A stretch of DNA of 64,000 nucleotides from positions 1-64,000 of the forward strand of contig JAWKWT010000008.1 in NCBI GenBank assembly GCA_041397365.1. The letters run 5' to 3'. This DNA comes from P52-10 sp041397365. GTDB lineage: Bacteria > Pseudomonadota > Alphaproteobacteria > Rhizobiales > Xanthobacteraceae. This document shows positions 40,642 to 50,093 of the stretch, piece by piece. The position numbers and the translations under genes are program-made. The first letter of the stretch is position 1, and every line of letters starts with the position of its first letter. The notes under the pieces were generated by a model that saw only the letters and a list, made by a program, of their open reading frames with translations, searched no databases and was not told where the DNA came from.

Positions 40642-40673
40642 AAACGCCGCGCGGGGGCATCCGCACGGCGTTT
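40642..40673 (-). terminator. Probable terminator
   Basis: AAACGCCG and CGGCGTTT pair across a 16-base loop; on the minus strand the stem is followed by TTTT-like sequence (CGGCGTTTTC). It lies 22 bases after the stop of the gene at 40695. Confidence 0.65.
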
Positions 40674-40694
40674 CGAGATGAAGCGGGAGAAGAA

Positions 40695-41081
40695 TTACCA
40701 GGCGATGCCGTAACGGCCGAGTTCGCGGCGGATGCGGGCTTCGGTGGTCTGCTTGTGCCGGCGCGGAGCCTTGGCCCTTTTGGTCTTTTCGGAAGCGGCG
40801 GTTTTCGCGGCCGGCGTCGCGTGGGTGACGTCTGCCGCAGCCGCGTTCGTCGTCTGCGCCGGCGCGACCGTCTGTGCATCGGCCCTCGCCTGCGTGTCCG
40901 GAACCTTTTCGCCAAGCGCCTTGAGCTGGTCCGCGACGCTGAGTTGCTGCTGCGCGGCCGGCTGAGCCGCCGGCGCTTCGACGCGGGTTGCGGACGCCAG
41001 CGTGAGACCTCGGGTCGCTTCCGCATGGGCTGCGGTCGAAGCCGAAACTGCGATGATCGCGATGAGAAGAAGTTTGCGCAT
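40695..41081 (-). CDS. Small exported Ala/Gln/Lys-rich protein of unknown function
   Basis: A 128-residue protein with a Sec signal (MRKLLLIAIIAVSASTAAHA). The mature part is rich in Ala, Gln and Thr, then turns strongly basic ('EKTKRAKAPRRHKQ') and ends in 'ARIRRELGRYGIAW'. I chose ATG 41081 because GGGG lies six bases upstream; ATG 41087 is possible. No family is recognised. The basic tail suggests contact with an anionic envelope polymer, but that is guesswork. Confidence 0.7.
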   Translation of the reverse strand: MRKLLLIAIIAVSASTAAHAEATRGLTLASATRVEAPAAQPAAQQQLSVADQLKALGEKVPDTQARADAQTVAPAQTTNAAAADVTHATPAAKTAASEKTKRAKAPRRHKQTTEARIRRELGRYGIAW

Positions 41082-41274
41082 AACCATCCCCGTCTGTTCG
41101 GTTGTCTGATGGTTCATGAATAAAACGGCGCGCAACGCGATTATGTGATGGACCTCACACGAAAGGACGGGAGGTGATCGGACGAAGGGCTGCCCGACGC
41201 CGGGGTCTCTGGCGTCGGGCCCGGTCTGCCGGAGAAGCGCGGCGAAACCCCGGCCACCGGATTGTCGCGGAGCT

Positions 41275-42442
41275 TCAGGTTTCTGCGTTGTTCTGGCTCG
41301 CGTGGTACTCCGCAAGATTCCGCTGCCGGATCGCGGCCCCCGCATTGTCATAGACGAACGGTAGAAAGGCGTAGCGACGTCCCTTCGTCACCATCGAGAC
41401 CATGTGCAGGATTGCCGCCGGAAAAACCACGGCCCAGCCGGGCGGCGCCTTGATGCCGCGTGGATTGTATTCAGGAAGCTCACTTCCCCGCCTTCGAAAT
41501 CGGCGTTCAGATTGATCGAGACGGCGAAGCGGCGATGCTCGGTGAGACCCTGACTGTTGTCGCGATGCGGGCGAAAATGTGCATGATCCTCCGCCGCGTA
41601 ACAGCCGACGATATACCGCTCCATCCGCGTGATGTTCATGAAGAACAGCTTGGCGATTTCCGGGACCACCCGGCGGACGATCTTCTGCTGGATTTCCGTC
41701 TTCAGCATCGGGTCTTCGACCGAATAGTCGCGACGCCGTTTGAAGGAATGATCGTATACGCCCTTCCCGTTACGATGCACCCCGCTCTCGGTGCCGCCGT
41801 CGGCATCGTAAAGCGCGATCAGCCGGCGGCAGAGATCGGGATCGAAAACATTCGGCAGGACGAGAACCGGAGCCGGGATCTCGAAGCCGGCGAAATTCGC
41901 GGGCGGCGGCAATCCGCGCAGAAACGCGAATACCTGCCGGCATGATCGGCCGGCTCATCCTCGAACGAAAATTTTGCCAGCACATGCAGGCTCGGATCGA
42001 CGATCAGCCAGAATTGCCGAAACGGCGCCGGCGCTCCATTGGGTGGCACGTCGGTCGGGATCGCGCCGCAGGCGCGGCAAACCGTGCGGTCGAAATCCCA
42101 CAGGAAGCGCATGGCCGGCAGATTCACCGGAACGCGCGCCTTCGCCTCGTCCTCGGGGTCGACGCTCACGCCGAAAAACATCATGCGGTCGTCGTCGAAC
42201 AGCGCCCGGTTCCTGACCGCGGCCTCGATCGCCGCCTTGCCGGGCGGAACCGCCGCCGAGCCGTAGAAGCAGAAGACGAGATAGCGCCCGCCGACGGCGT
42301 CGATCGCAAAGGAAGGCATCGACGTCGTGCGCGGCTTCAGCCATGGAAACGGATCGCCCGGCCCGAGATCGGCGAAGTTCAAAGCCGGAACGGGCTGTGG
42401 CTGGACGGTCGGAGCGTTCTGAGTGGGATCGATTGTGTTCAT
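41275..42442 (-). pseudogene. Redoxin-like / 2OG-Fe(II) oxygenase fusion protein, two frameshifts
   Basis: Repaired, this gives about 389 residues. The N-terminal 165 residues form a thioredoxin-fold redoxin-like domain; where peroxiredoxins have their catalytic cysteine ('T/V-P-x-C') this protein reads 'GSAAVPPGKAAI', so that cysteine is missing, though a CxxC ('VCRACG') occurs later. The C-terminal half is a prolyl-hydroxylase-type 2OG-Fe(II) oxygenase with HxD in 'RPHRDNS' and, in the restored frame, the distal His ('ILHMVSM') and Arg ('KGRRYAF'). Both breaks are one-base losses from G-runs, near 41938 (CAGGTA for CAGGGTA) and 41474 (CTGAAT for CTGGAAT). It probably hydroxylates a protein or small molecule. 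Confidence 0.85.
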
Positions 42443-42684
42443 GCTGCTCACCAAGATTTGAGACAGCTTTAGCAACCACCGTACCAACAGGCTTTACGCG
42501 TAAAGAGTAGTAGAAGACCTTATATTATAAGATGTTTTAGGATCGCAGCGGTGAGGCTTCGGCAGAAGATCGCCGATCCGTAGCAAGTCCAGTCGCGGAA
42601 ATTTGCCACTCAACTGCGACATTCTGGCACAGTTCTTGCGTGCACCCGAAGCCATCAAAGAAGCTTGCAACACGCTGGCAAAAC

Positions 42685-42708
42685 AAAAAGCCCGGCGTCG
42701 GCCGGGCT
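42685..42708 (-). terminator. Rho-independent terminator
   Basis: On the minus strand AGCCCGGC, loop CGAC, GCCGGGCT is followed by TTTT. It lies 28 bases after the stop of the small cysteine-motif gene at 42737. Confidence 0.88.
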
Positions 42709-42736
42709 CCTTTGCAATCCAAGATAATCGTTTGGA

Positions 42737-43018
42737 TCATTCCGCGCGGGCGGCGACCTTGCTCTTGCGCGCTTCCGCATCGTCCTTGTTCATCACCGCG
42801 CGGCAGCCGGGGCTGAGATTCGACTTGTTCTTGCGCATGCAGGCGGTGATGGCGGGAATGTTCGGGATTTCGGAAGAGCACAGGCGGAACGCATCGCTGG
42901 TGCACTTCTGGCGCGCTTCGGAGGAGAAGGCGTGCGAGGCGGAGTTCGAAACCGCGAGCAGAGCGACGGCGAAACCGAGGGCGAGGCTGGCGCTGCGGAA
43001 GGTGGTCGAGATGGTCAT
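42737..43018 (-). CDS. Small secreted protein with Cys-rich-repeat-like motif (paralogue B)
   Basis: A 93-residue protein; ATG 43018 follows the run GGGGACTTCCA. The signal peptide ends 'SASHA'. The mature core ('RQKCTSDAFRLCSSEIPNIP' and 'NKSNLSPGCRAVM') matches the protein at 40214 almost residue for residue, with all four cysteines kept, while the signal peptide and C-terminal tail differ. The two copies also share the same layout with a strong terminator. Function unknown. Confidence 0.85.
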   Translation of the reverse strand: MTISTTFRSASLALGFAVALLAVSNSASHAFSSEARQKCTSDAFRLCSSEIPNIPAITACMRKNKSNLSPGCRAVMNKDDAEARKSKVAARAE

Positions 43019-43193
43019 TGGAAGTCCCCGTCTGTTTGTTGGACCGTGGTCCGTTGTTGATGGCCCCAATGTGCCGAACGCGGGGACAAGCCGCTGTGAC
43101 GGGCATCACACTCGCTAGAGGGGCCGTTTGAACCGGCCGGGAATGCCGAAACCGGAACGCGTAAATTGCGCCGCCCGATAATCCGTTCGCGCT

Positions 43194-43433
43194 TCAGCCG
43201 GCGCGATCGTCGCGCGTAAGACGAATGGCGATGAATTGAATAGCCGGCGCCGCGAACAAGACCGCCGGCAGCATGATGACCCAGGATACGATCCAGGACT
43301 CCAGCCAGTTGGTCAGGAATCGCCCGCTTCCCCACAACGAAACGCTTGCGATCGCGGAGGCGATAAAGCTCGTGAGGCCGGACTGAATCACCCCACAGAC
43401 GAAATGACTATATCGCCGCGGAATTCCTAGCAT
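43194..43433 (-). CDS. DUF2798 membrane protein
   Basis: A 79-residue protein (start ATG 43433; an upstream ATG at 43475 would add 14 residues). Two membrane helices at about residues 12-32 and 46-68 surround 'GRFLTNWLESWIVSWVIMLP', the typical DUF2798 core. The family is found in the inner membrane of many proteobacteria and has no known function. Confidence 0.85.
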   Translation of the reverse strand: MLGIPRRYSHFVCGVIQSGLTSFIASAIASVSLWGSGRFLTNWLESWIVSWVIMLPAVLFAAPAIQFIAIRLTRDDRAG

Positions 43434-43480
43434 CCGGTGTCTCCAGGCGCGGCTTGTTTCAGACGGCGGCGCCATTTCGC

Positions 43481-43557
43481 TGGCGATCCCGGCAGGATTC
43501 GAACCTGCGACCCACAGCTTAGAAGGCTGTTGCTCTATCCAACTGAGCTACGGGACC
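43481..43557 (-). tRNA. tRNA-Arg (anticodon TCT)
   Basis: Minus strand: acceptor GGTCCCG/CGGGATC, D-arm 'AGCTCAGTTGGATAGAGC', anticodon loop CTTCTAA giving TCT (reads AGA/AGG), T-arm 'GGTTCGAATCC', encoded CCA. The acceptor contains one G-T pair. Confidence 0.96.
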
Positions 43558-43634
43558 GTGCCGCAGGCAATAGCAGACCGGAGCACCGGAATCATAGGTG
43601 TTTTCGTCCCGGTCCCGGCCGCTGCCGCGCGCGG

Positions 43635-45633
43635 TCAGCCGGCGGCGGCCTCGATCTCGGCCAGTTCCGCGCCTTCCGGCACGATGTCGCCGACCTTGCA
43701 CTTCAGCCGCTTCAGCGTACCGGCGAACGGCGCGCGCAGGGTCTGCTCCATCTTCATGACTTCCATCATCAGGATCGGAGCACCCTTCTCCAGCGCCGCC
43801 CCCTCCTCGGCAAGCAGCGCGACGATGGTTCCGGGCAAGGGCGCGACGATCTTGTCCTCGCCGGAATGGTCGAACTGCTCGACCGCGAACGGATCGACCC
43901 ACGCCCATTCGAAGCGGCCATTGGCCGTCCGCAGATAGAGGCTGCGCCCCTCCCACACCGCGACCGCGCGGCTCCTCGCGCCATCGACGATGCAATCGAC
44001 GGCTTGGACGTCACCGCGCGCGAAAGCGAAGGCATGCTCCGCCTCGCCCAGCTTCAACGTCATGCGGCCATCGCCATAGCTGACCGTCGTGTTCCACTCA
44101 CCCCCTTGCAAATCGCGGAAAGTCAGCATGCGCCGACGCAGGCCGCCGGGCAGCCAGCCGGCTTTCATCCATGGCGACGTGGAATCCTGCGCGGCCGTCT
44201 CGCGCGCCAGAACCGCGGCGACCCCGACCGCGATATCCGCGACCGTCGGCTCCTGCCGCCGCGCGGTCAGTTCGGCCAGATTGCGTTCGATAAACCCGGT
44301 GTCGATCGCGTTGGCGCGCACGGCCGCATGCGACAGCAACGCCGACAGGAACGGCAGGTTGGTGACGACGCCGCGAATGTCGGTATCATCCAGCGCATGA
44401 ACGATGCGATCGAGCGCGATCTGCCGGCTCTCGCCGAATGCGATCACCTTGGCCAGCATCGCGTCGTAATACGGCGAGACCTCGCTGCCCGCGCGATAGC
44501 CGGCGTCGATGCGCAGGCCCTCGTTCTCCTGCGGCATCCGCCAGGTGCTGATGCGCCCGACCGACGGCATGAAATTCTTCGCCGGGTTCTCGGCATAGAC
44601 GCGCGCCTCGATCGCGTGTCCCTTGAGCGCGATCTGGTCTTGCGTCAGCGGCAGAGCTTCGCCGAAGGCGACACGCAACTGCCACGCCACCAGATCGACT
44701 CCGGTAACAAGCTCGGTGACGGGATGCTCGACCTGAAGCCGCGTGTTCATCTCGATGAAGAACACATCGCGCCCGTCCGAGACGAACTCGATCGTGCCCG
44801 CGCCGACATAGCCGACCGCGCCGGCAGCCTTGCGAGCGGCGGCGCCGATCGCCTCGCGCTGATTTGCATCGAGCGTCGGCGACGGCGCTTCCTCGATCAC
44901 CTTCTGATGGCGGCGCTGCAAGGTGCATTCGCGCTCGAACAGCGACACGAGGTTTCCATGTGAATCGCCGACGACCTGCACTTCGATATGCCGGGGATTG
45001 ACGATGTATTTTTCGATCAGCATGCGGTCGTCGCCGAACGCCGCCTTCGCCTCGCGCCGCGCGCTGCTCAACGCCGCACTGAAATCCGCCGAAGCATTGA
45101 CGATGCGCATGCCGCGACCGCCGCCGCCGGCCGACGCCTTGAGCAGAACCGGAAAACCGATGCGCTCAACCTCGCTTGCGAGAACCGTCTCGTCCTGCGC
45201 GTCGCCGTGATAGCCGGAACCAGCGGCACGCCGGCTTTTCCATCAAGGCTTTCGCGCCGGATTTCGATCCCATCGCCCGGATCATCGCTGCGGTCGGGCC
45301 GACGAAGACGAGGCCCGCCTCGGCGCAGGCTTCAGCGAATTCGGCGCTCTCGGACAGGAAGCCATAGCCCGGATGGATCGCCTCCGCGCCGCCGCGCCGC
45401 GCCGCATCGATGATCTTGTCGATGCTCAGATAGCTTTCGCGCGCACGCGCGGGTCCGAGATGAATCGCTGCGTCCGCGAGGTGCACATGCAGCGCGTCGG
45501 CGTCCGCATCCGAATAGACGGCGACCGTGCGCACGCCCATCGCCCGCGCCGTGCGGATGATGCGGCAGGCGATCTCGCCGCGATTGGCGATCAGCAGGTT
45601 GCGGAAGCGACGATAGAGCGGCTGGGCTGTCAT
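43635..45633 (-). pseudogene. mccA: Methylcrotonyl-CoA carboxylase-type biotin/ATP subunit, two frameshifts
   Basis: Repaired, this is about 666 residues: biotin carboxylase ('LLIANRGEIACRIIRTARAM' at the start, ATP-grasp glycine loop and 'EMNTRLQVEHPVTELVTG'), then a C-terminal biotinyl domain with 'MMEVMKMEQTLRAPFAG', where the MKM lysine carries biotin. Two one-base losses near 45242 and 45218 (AAAGCCGG for AAGGCCGG, CCGGCTAT for CCGGGCTAT) break the frame; after repair the missing link reads sensibly. It begins 2 bases after the mccB stop. The pair carboxylates 3-methylcrotonyl-CoA in leucine breakdown; a geranyl- or other acyl-CoA substrate remains possible. Confidence 0.88.
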
Positions 45634-45635
45634 CG

Positions 45636-47243
45636 TCACATCCTGAAGATGCCGAAGCGCGTCGGCTTGGGCGGAACGTTCGCGGCGGCCGACAGCGCCA
45701 GGGCGAGCACCTGACGCGTGTCGGCAGGATCGATGATGCCGTCGTCCCACAGCCGCGCGGTCGCGTAATAAGGGTGGCCCTGCTCCTCATATTGCGAGCG
45801 GATCGGCGCGCGGAACGTCTCCTCGTCTGCGGCCGACCACGTGCCCCCGCCTGCCTCGATATTGTCCCGACGCACCTGGCTCAGCACCATCGCCGCCTGC
45901 TCGCCGCCCATCACCGAGATGCGCGCATTCGGCCACATCCAAAGGAAACGCGGACTGTAGGCACGGCCGCACATGCCGTAGTTGCCCGCGCCGTAGGAGC
46001 CGCCGACGACGACGGTGAATTTCGGCACGCCAGCCGTCGCCACCGCCGTCACGAGTTTGGCACCATCGCGGGCGATGCCGCCGGCCTCGTATTTCTTGCC
46101 GACCATGAAGCCGGTGATGTTTTGGAGAAACAGCAGCGGAATTTGCCGCTGGCAGCACAACTCGATGAAATGCGCGCCCTTCAGCGAGCTTTCGCTGAAC
46201 AGGATGCCGTTATTGGCGATGATGCCGACCGGATAGCCCCAGATATGGGCGAAGCCGCACACCAGCGTTTGCCCGTATAGCTGCTTGAATTCGTCGAACT
46301 CCGAGCCGTCCACCAGGCGGGCGATGATCTCGCGGATGTCGTAAGGCTTTCGCGTGTCGGCCGGCACCACGCCATAAATGTCCTCAGGCGGAAACAGCGG
46401 CTCGCGCGGCGGCCGCCAGCCGCGCGCGGCGCTGTCCGGCCCGGCGAGATGCGAGACGATATTTCGCGCGATGCCGATGGCGTGCGCATCGTTCTGCGCG
46501 AGGTGATCGGTCACGCCCGACTGGCGGCTGTGGACATCCGCGCCGCCCAGTTCCTCCGCGCTGACGACCTCGCCGGTCGCGGCCTTCACCAGCGGCGGAC
46601 CGCCGAGGAAGATCGTGCCCTGATTGCGAACGATGATGCTTTCGTCCGACATCGCCGGCACATACGCGCCGCCCGCCGTGCAAGACCCCATCACGATCGC
46701 GATCTGCGGAATGCCTTCGGACGACATCGTCGCCTGATTGTAGAAGATGCGGCCGAAATGGCGTTCGTCCGGAAAGATCTCGTCCTGCATCGGCAGGAAC
46801 GCGCCGCCGGAATCGACCATGTAGATGCATGGCAGCCGGTTCTCGCGCGCGATCTCCTGTGCGCGCAGATGTTTCTTGACCGTGAGCGGATAGTAGGTGC
46901 CGCCCTTGATGGTCGCGTCATTGGCGACGATCATGCATTCGCGGCCCGACACGCGGCCGATGCCGGTGACGATGCTGGCGGAATGCACGTCGCCGCCATA
47001 AAGGCCGAACGCCGCCAGCGGCGACAATTCCAGAAACGCCGTGCCCGGATCGACCAGCAGATCGACGCGGTCCCGCGCCAGCATCTTGCCGCGGGCGACA
47101 TGCCGCGCGCGGGCGGTTTCGCCGCCGCCGCCGGAGACGGTCCGGAGCTTTTGCCGAAGGTCCGCAACGAGCCGCTGCATGACTTCGGTGTTCTGCGCAA
47201 AATCCTTGGACGAACGGTCGAGTTCTGAACTGAGCACGGTCAT
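45636..47243 (-). CDS. mccB: Methylcrotonyl-CoA carboxylase-type carboxyltransferase subunit
   Basis: A 535-residue acyl-CoA carboxyltransferase, exactly the size of MccB. ATG 47243 begins 'MTVLSSELDRSSKDF'; an upstream ATG at 47303 is not conserved. Two crotonase-fold halves are visible: 'MVDSGGAFLPMQDEIFPDE' and 'MGSCTAGGAYVPAMSDE' in the first, 'QNITGFMVGKKYEAGGIARD' and 'GGSYGAGNYGMCGRAY' in the second, which hold the two oxyanion holes. It transfers the carboxyl group from biotin on MccA. No isovaleryl-CoA dehydrogenase gene is in view. Confidence 0.94.
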   Translation of the reverse strand: MTVLSSELDRSSKDFAQNTEVMQRLVADLRQKLRTVSGGGGETARARHVARGKMLARDRVDLLVDPGTAFLELSPLAAFGLYGGDVHSASIVTGIGRVSGRECMIVANDATIKGGTYYPLTVKKHLRAQEIARENRLPCIYMVDSGGAFLPMQDEIFPDERHFGRIFYNQATMSSEGIPQIAIVMGSCTAGGAYVPAMSDESIIVRNQGTIFLGGPPLVKAATGEVVSAEELGGADVHSRQSGVTDHLAQNDAHAIGIARNIVSHLAGPDSAARGWRPPREPLFPPEDIYGVVPADTRKPYDIREIIARLVDGSEFDEFKQLYGQTLVCGFAHIWGYPVGIIANNGILFSESSLKGAHFIELCCQRQIPLLFLQNITGFMVGKKYEAGGIARDGAKLVTAVATAGVPKFTVVVGGSYGAGNYGMCGRAYSPRFLWMWPNARISVMGGEQAAMVLSQVRRDNIEAGGGTWSAADEETFRAPIRSQYEEQGHPYYATARLWDDGIIDPADTRQVLALALSAAANVPPKPTRFGIFRM

Positions 47244-47357
47244 GCGCTGACGGTAGCCGGATTTGCCGGGACTGCAACCGTCATGCGTGAAAGGCAGCGG
47301 CAATGCCGCGCCGGTGGTGCGTCGTCCGAACCGGTCGGGCCTTCGGGGCCGTCAGTG

Positions 47358-47678
47358 TCAGTGCGTCCAGGGTTCGCGGCGCGTGTAGGCGAAATTGTCG
47401 GCATAGGCGGCGATCCGCCGCGCCGGCTCCTGCGGCTCCAGCACCCGATAGGCGATGCCGTGCCGTTCGCAATAGAGGATCGCCTCCTCCTTGGTGTCGA
47501 AGCGCAAGGACAGTTGCTGCTTCATGTCGCCCGAGGAGGTCCAGCCCATCAGCGGCTCGATCACGCGCGGCTGCTCCGGCTCATAGTCCAGCCGCCATTC
47601 GCGGGTGGTGGCCTGCCCCGACTGCATCGCATTCTTGGCGGGGCGGAAAATGCGGGCTACTGCGGATGAAGTCGTCAT
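47358..47678 (-). CDS. NDUFS4-like (ETC complex I subunit) protein
   Basis: A 106-residue protein starting at ATG 47678. 'ARIFRPAKNAMQSG' at the N-terminus, 'REWRLDYEPEQPRVIEPLMGW' in the middle and 'YAYTRREPWTH'-like end ('FAYTRREPWTH') are the signature of the NDUFS4 accessory subunit (PF04800) of respiratory complex I, conserved between alphaproteobacteria and mitochondria. It supports assembly and stability of the NADH-binding arm. The nuo operon is not in this window. Confidence 0.9.
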   Translation of the reverse strand: MTTSSAVARIFRPAKNAMQSGQATTREWRLDYEPEQPRVIEPLMGWTSSGDMKQQLSLRFDTKEEAILYCERHGIAYRVLEPQEPARRIAAYADNFAYTRREPWTH

Positions 47679-47876
47679 GCGGAAAACGCTGGCGTCCCTG
47701 TCAGACCGCGGCAAGCGGCTGAATTAAAGTTGAGATGATGTGACCTGTCTGCGATGCTGGTCGGATCGTCTCCAGTTCGTGAATCGGTATAGTCCGCCCA
47801 CATCCGTCTGACAACATTCGTCAACCCGAATCGATCTTCTTTTCATACCCGTCCCTTGGTGGATAGAACCGAATTT

Positions 47877-49079
47877 ATGAGCAATATCAACGCAGTGCTT
47901 CCTCCGAGCGGGCGCGATCTGAGGCTCGACCTGTTTCGCGGCATCGCCAATTGGGCGATCTTCCTCGACCACATCCCGCACAACGTCGTCGCCTGGGTGA
48001 CGACGCGCAATTACGGCTTCAGCGACGCGGCCGACCTGTTCGTGTTCATCTCCGGCTACACGGCCTCCTTCGTCTACGCCAAGATCATGCTGAACCGCGG
48101 ATTCATGGTCGGCTCGGTCAAGCTCATCAAGCGGGTCTGGCAGCTCTATGTCGCCCACATCCTGCTGTTCATCGTCTATATCGCCGCGATCGGCTATGTG
48201 GCGCAGCGCTACAACCAGCCGGAGATCATTCACGAATTCAATGTCGCGGGCCTGATCGACAATCCGATCCAGACCATCTTCGAGGGCCTGATCCTCAAAT
48301 TCAAGCCGGTCAATCTCGACGTCCTGCCGCTCTACATCGTGCTGATGGCCGTCTTCCCGCCGGTGCTGTGGTGCATGCTCCGGCGGCCGGACGCGACGCT
48401 GGTCGCCTCCATCGTGCTTTACTTTGTCGCGCGCATGTTCGGCTGGAACCTGCCGGCCTTCCCCAGCGGCTATTGGTATTTCAACCCGTTCACCTGGCAG
48501 TTGCTGTTCGTGTTCGGCGCGTGGTTCGCGCTCGGCGGCGCAATGGATTCGATAAAAGTGATCCGCTCGCCATGGCTGCTCTGGGGCGGCATGGCCTATC
48601 TGCTGTTCGCAATGGTGTTGACGCTTGCCGGCTCGTTCCCGCAACTGGCCGCAATCATTCCGGAAAACATCTTCACTGCGTTCAACCCGAACGACAAAAC
48701 CAACCTCGCGCCCTATCGCGTGATCCACTTCGTCATCATCGCCTTCCTGGTGACGCGCTTCGTGCCGCGACACTGGAAGGGGCTGGAATGGGCGGGCTTC
48801 CGCCCGGCCATCCTGTGCGGGCAGCACTCGCTGGAAGTGTTCTGCTCGGGCGTCTTCCTGGCTTTCGTCGCGCACTTCATGCTGTTGATGAACGGCAGCC
48901 TCTATATGCAGTTCCTGGTCAGCTTCGGCGGCATCGGTTTGTTGTGTGCCATCGCCTACATCAAGAACTGGTCGGCCGAGCTCGACAAGAAGCCGTCGCA
49001 CCCTGCCGAAGCAAGCGCGACGCCGTTGCAAAATGTCGGCCCGAGCATCCTGACGTGCGCAGGGAAACTATCGTCCTGA
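47877..49079 (+). CDS. OpgC-domain membrane acyltransferase-like protein
   Basis: A 400-residue protein with about ten membrane helices and the OpgC_C domain (PF10129). It opens 'GRDLRLDLFRGIANWAIFLD' and has 'DAADLFVFISGYTASFVYAK', the acidic and histidine-containing first-helix region of this group. Relatives succinylate or otherwise acylate periplasmic glucans and surface polymers. The start at ATG 47877 is favoured; ATG 47856 would add seven residues. It converges with the enoyl-CoA hydratase gene and overlaps its 3' end by 12 bases. Confidence 0.9.
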   Translation: MSNINAVLPPSGRDLRLDLFRGIANWAIFLDHIPHNVVAWVTTRNYGFSDAADLFVFISGYTASFVYAKIMLNRGFMVGSVKLIKRVWQLYVAHILLFIVYIAAIGYVAQRYNQPEIIHEFNVAGLIDNPIQTIFEGLILKFKPVNLDVLPLYIVLMAVFPPVLWCMLRRPDATLVASIVLYFVARMFGWNLPAFPSGYWYFNPFTWQLLFVFGAWFALGGAMDSIKVIRSPWLLWGGMAYLLFAMVLTLAGSFPQLAAIIPENIFTAFNPNDKTNLAPYRVIHFVIIAFLVTRFVPRHWKGLEWAGFRPAILCGQHSLEVFCSGVFLAFVAHFMLLMNGSLYMQFLVSFGGIGLLCAIAYIKNWSAELDKKPSHPAEASATPLQNVGPSILTCAGKLSS

Positions 49080-49912
49080 GAAACGCGGTGCGCGCTTTTC
49101 ATGGAAGGCGCGCAGACCTTCCTTGATGTCCTCGCTTTGAAAGCATTGCCGCGCGCGCTCGGCGAAGGCCGCGCTGTCCAGCTCGTCGCGCGCGATCTCG
49201 TTGATCGCCCGTTTCATCCCGGCAACGGCCAGCGGCGCCATTGCCGACAGATCCTTGACGAGATCATCGACGGCCGCGTCGAGTTCGCCCGCTCTACACA
49301 GCGTCGTCAGATAGCCGATGCGGAACATCTCCTCCGCCTGAATCCGGCGCGCGGTGAGAAACAGCATCTTGGCCGCGTTGACGCCGAGCCGGCTGACATA
49401 GCGCACCATCCCGCTCTCGTAATAATGCAGGCCGAGGCGCGCGGCCGGCATGAACATCTGCGCGGTCGTATCGCCGATCCGGAAATCGCAGCACAGCGCC
49501 AGATCGGTGGCGCCGCCATGAGACGCCGCCATTGAGCTTGCAAATCGTCGGCACGCGAAGATTGTCGAGCACGTTCACCATCTGCTCGAAGGCGCTGCTG
49601 CCTGACGAGGACGAGGTTTCTTCCCCTCTGCCCAGATGCACGCCCCTGAAGGTCGCCCAGATGATAGCCGGAGGAAAAAATCCGCCCCGTGCCGGTCAGC
49701 ACGACCGCCCTGACCTGCTTGTCCGCATCGATACGCCGGAAAATATCCAGCAAGGCCGCGATGTCGGCCGGCTCGATCCGGTTCGCCACCGCAGGCCGGT
49801 TCAAGCGGATGGTCGCGACACCGTTCTCGACCGAAAAGCGCGGCGTCGTCGCCTCCGCCGGATCGTCCATCTGTCTCATGTCGCGGGGATTGCTCCGGGC
49901 GGAATCTGTCAT
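49068..49912 (-). pseudogene. Enoyl-CoA hydratase/isomerase, two frameshifts
   Basis: A crotonase-family protein of about 280 residues after repair. The N-terminus ('VATIRLNRPAVANRIEPADI') and 'VVLTGTGRIFSSGYHLGDL' (first oxyanion-hole region) are in one frame. The second oxyanion-hole region 'LNGGVSWRR...GGATDLALCCDFRIGD' and the C-terminal 'RAFHEKRAPRFSGR' are in others. Breaks lie near 49640 and 49525. The 'RxPxF' ending is typical of the family. A divergent IclR regulator gene and an inverted repeat 20 bases upstream suggest induced expression. The substrate is unknown; it could serve the acyl-CoA pathway of the nearby carboxylase. Confidence 0.85.
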
Positions 49913-49931
49913 TCTTTCGTTCCTCAAAAAT

Positions 49932-49946
49932 GGAACAACTTGTTCT
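49932..49946. promoter_or_regulatory. Candidate IclR-family operator
   Basis: GGAACAACTTGTTCT contains a perfect inverted repeat GAACAA-c-TTGTTC. IclR-family proteins commonly bind 'TGGAAC...GTTCCA'-type palindromes of about this size. It lies 20 bases before the enoyl-CoA hydratase start and in the gap shared with the divergent iclR gene. Confidence 0.55.
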
Positions 49947-50093
49947 ATTCAGCGGTACAGGCTAAACCACGGGCCATCGAGGCTGTAAAGTGACGTTCCG
50001 CCGCCCTTCGCGCGCGCCGGCCGCCAAAGCCTTCGAAACACCAACGTTCGAGACACCTCGTTCGCGAAACCAATTTTTCGAGAAGCCACTGTC

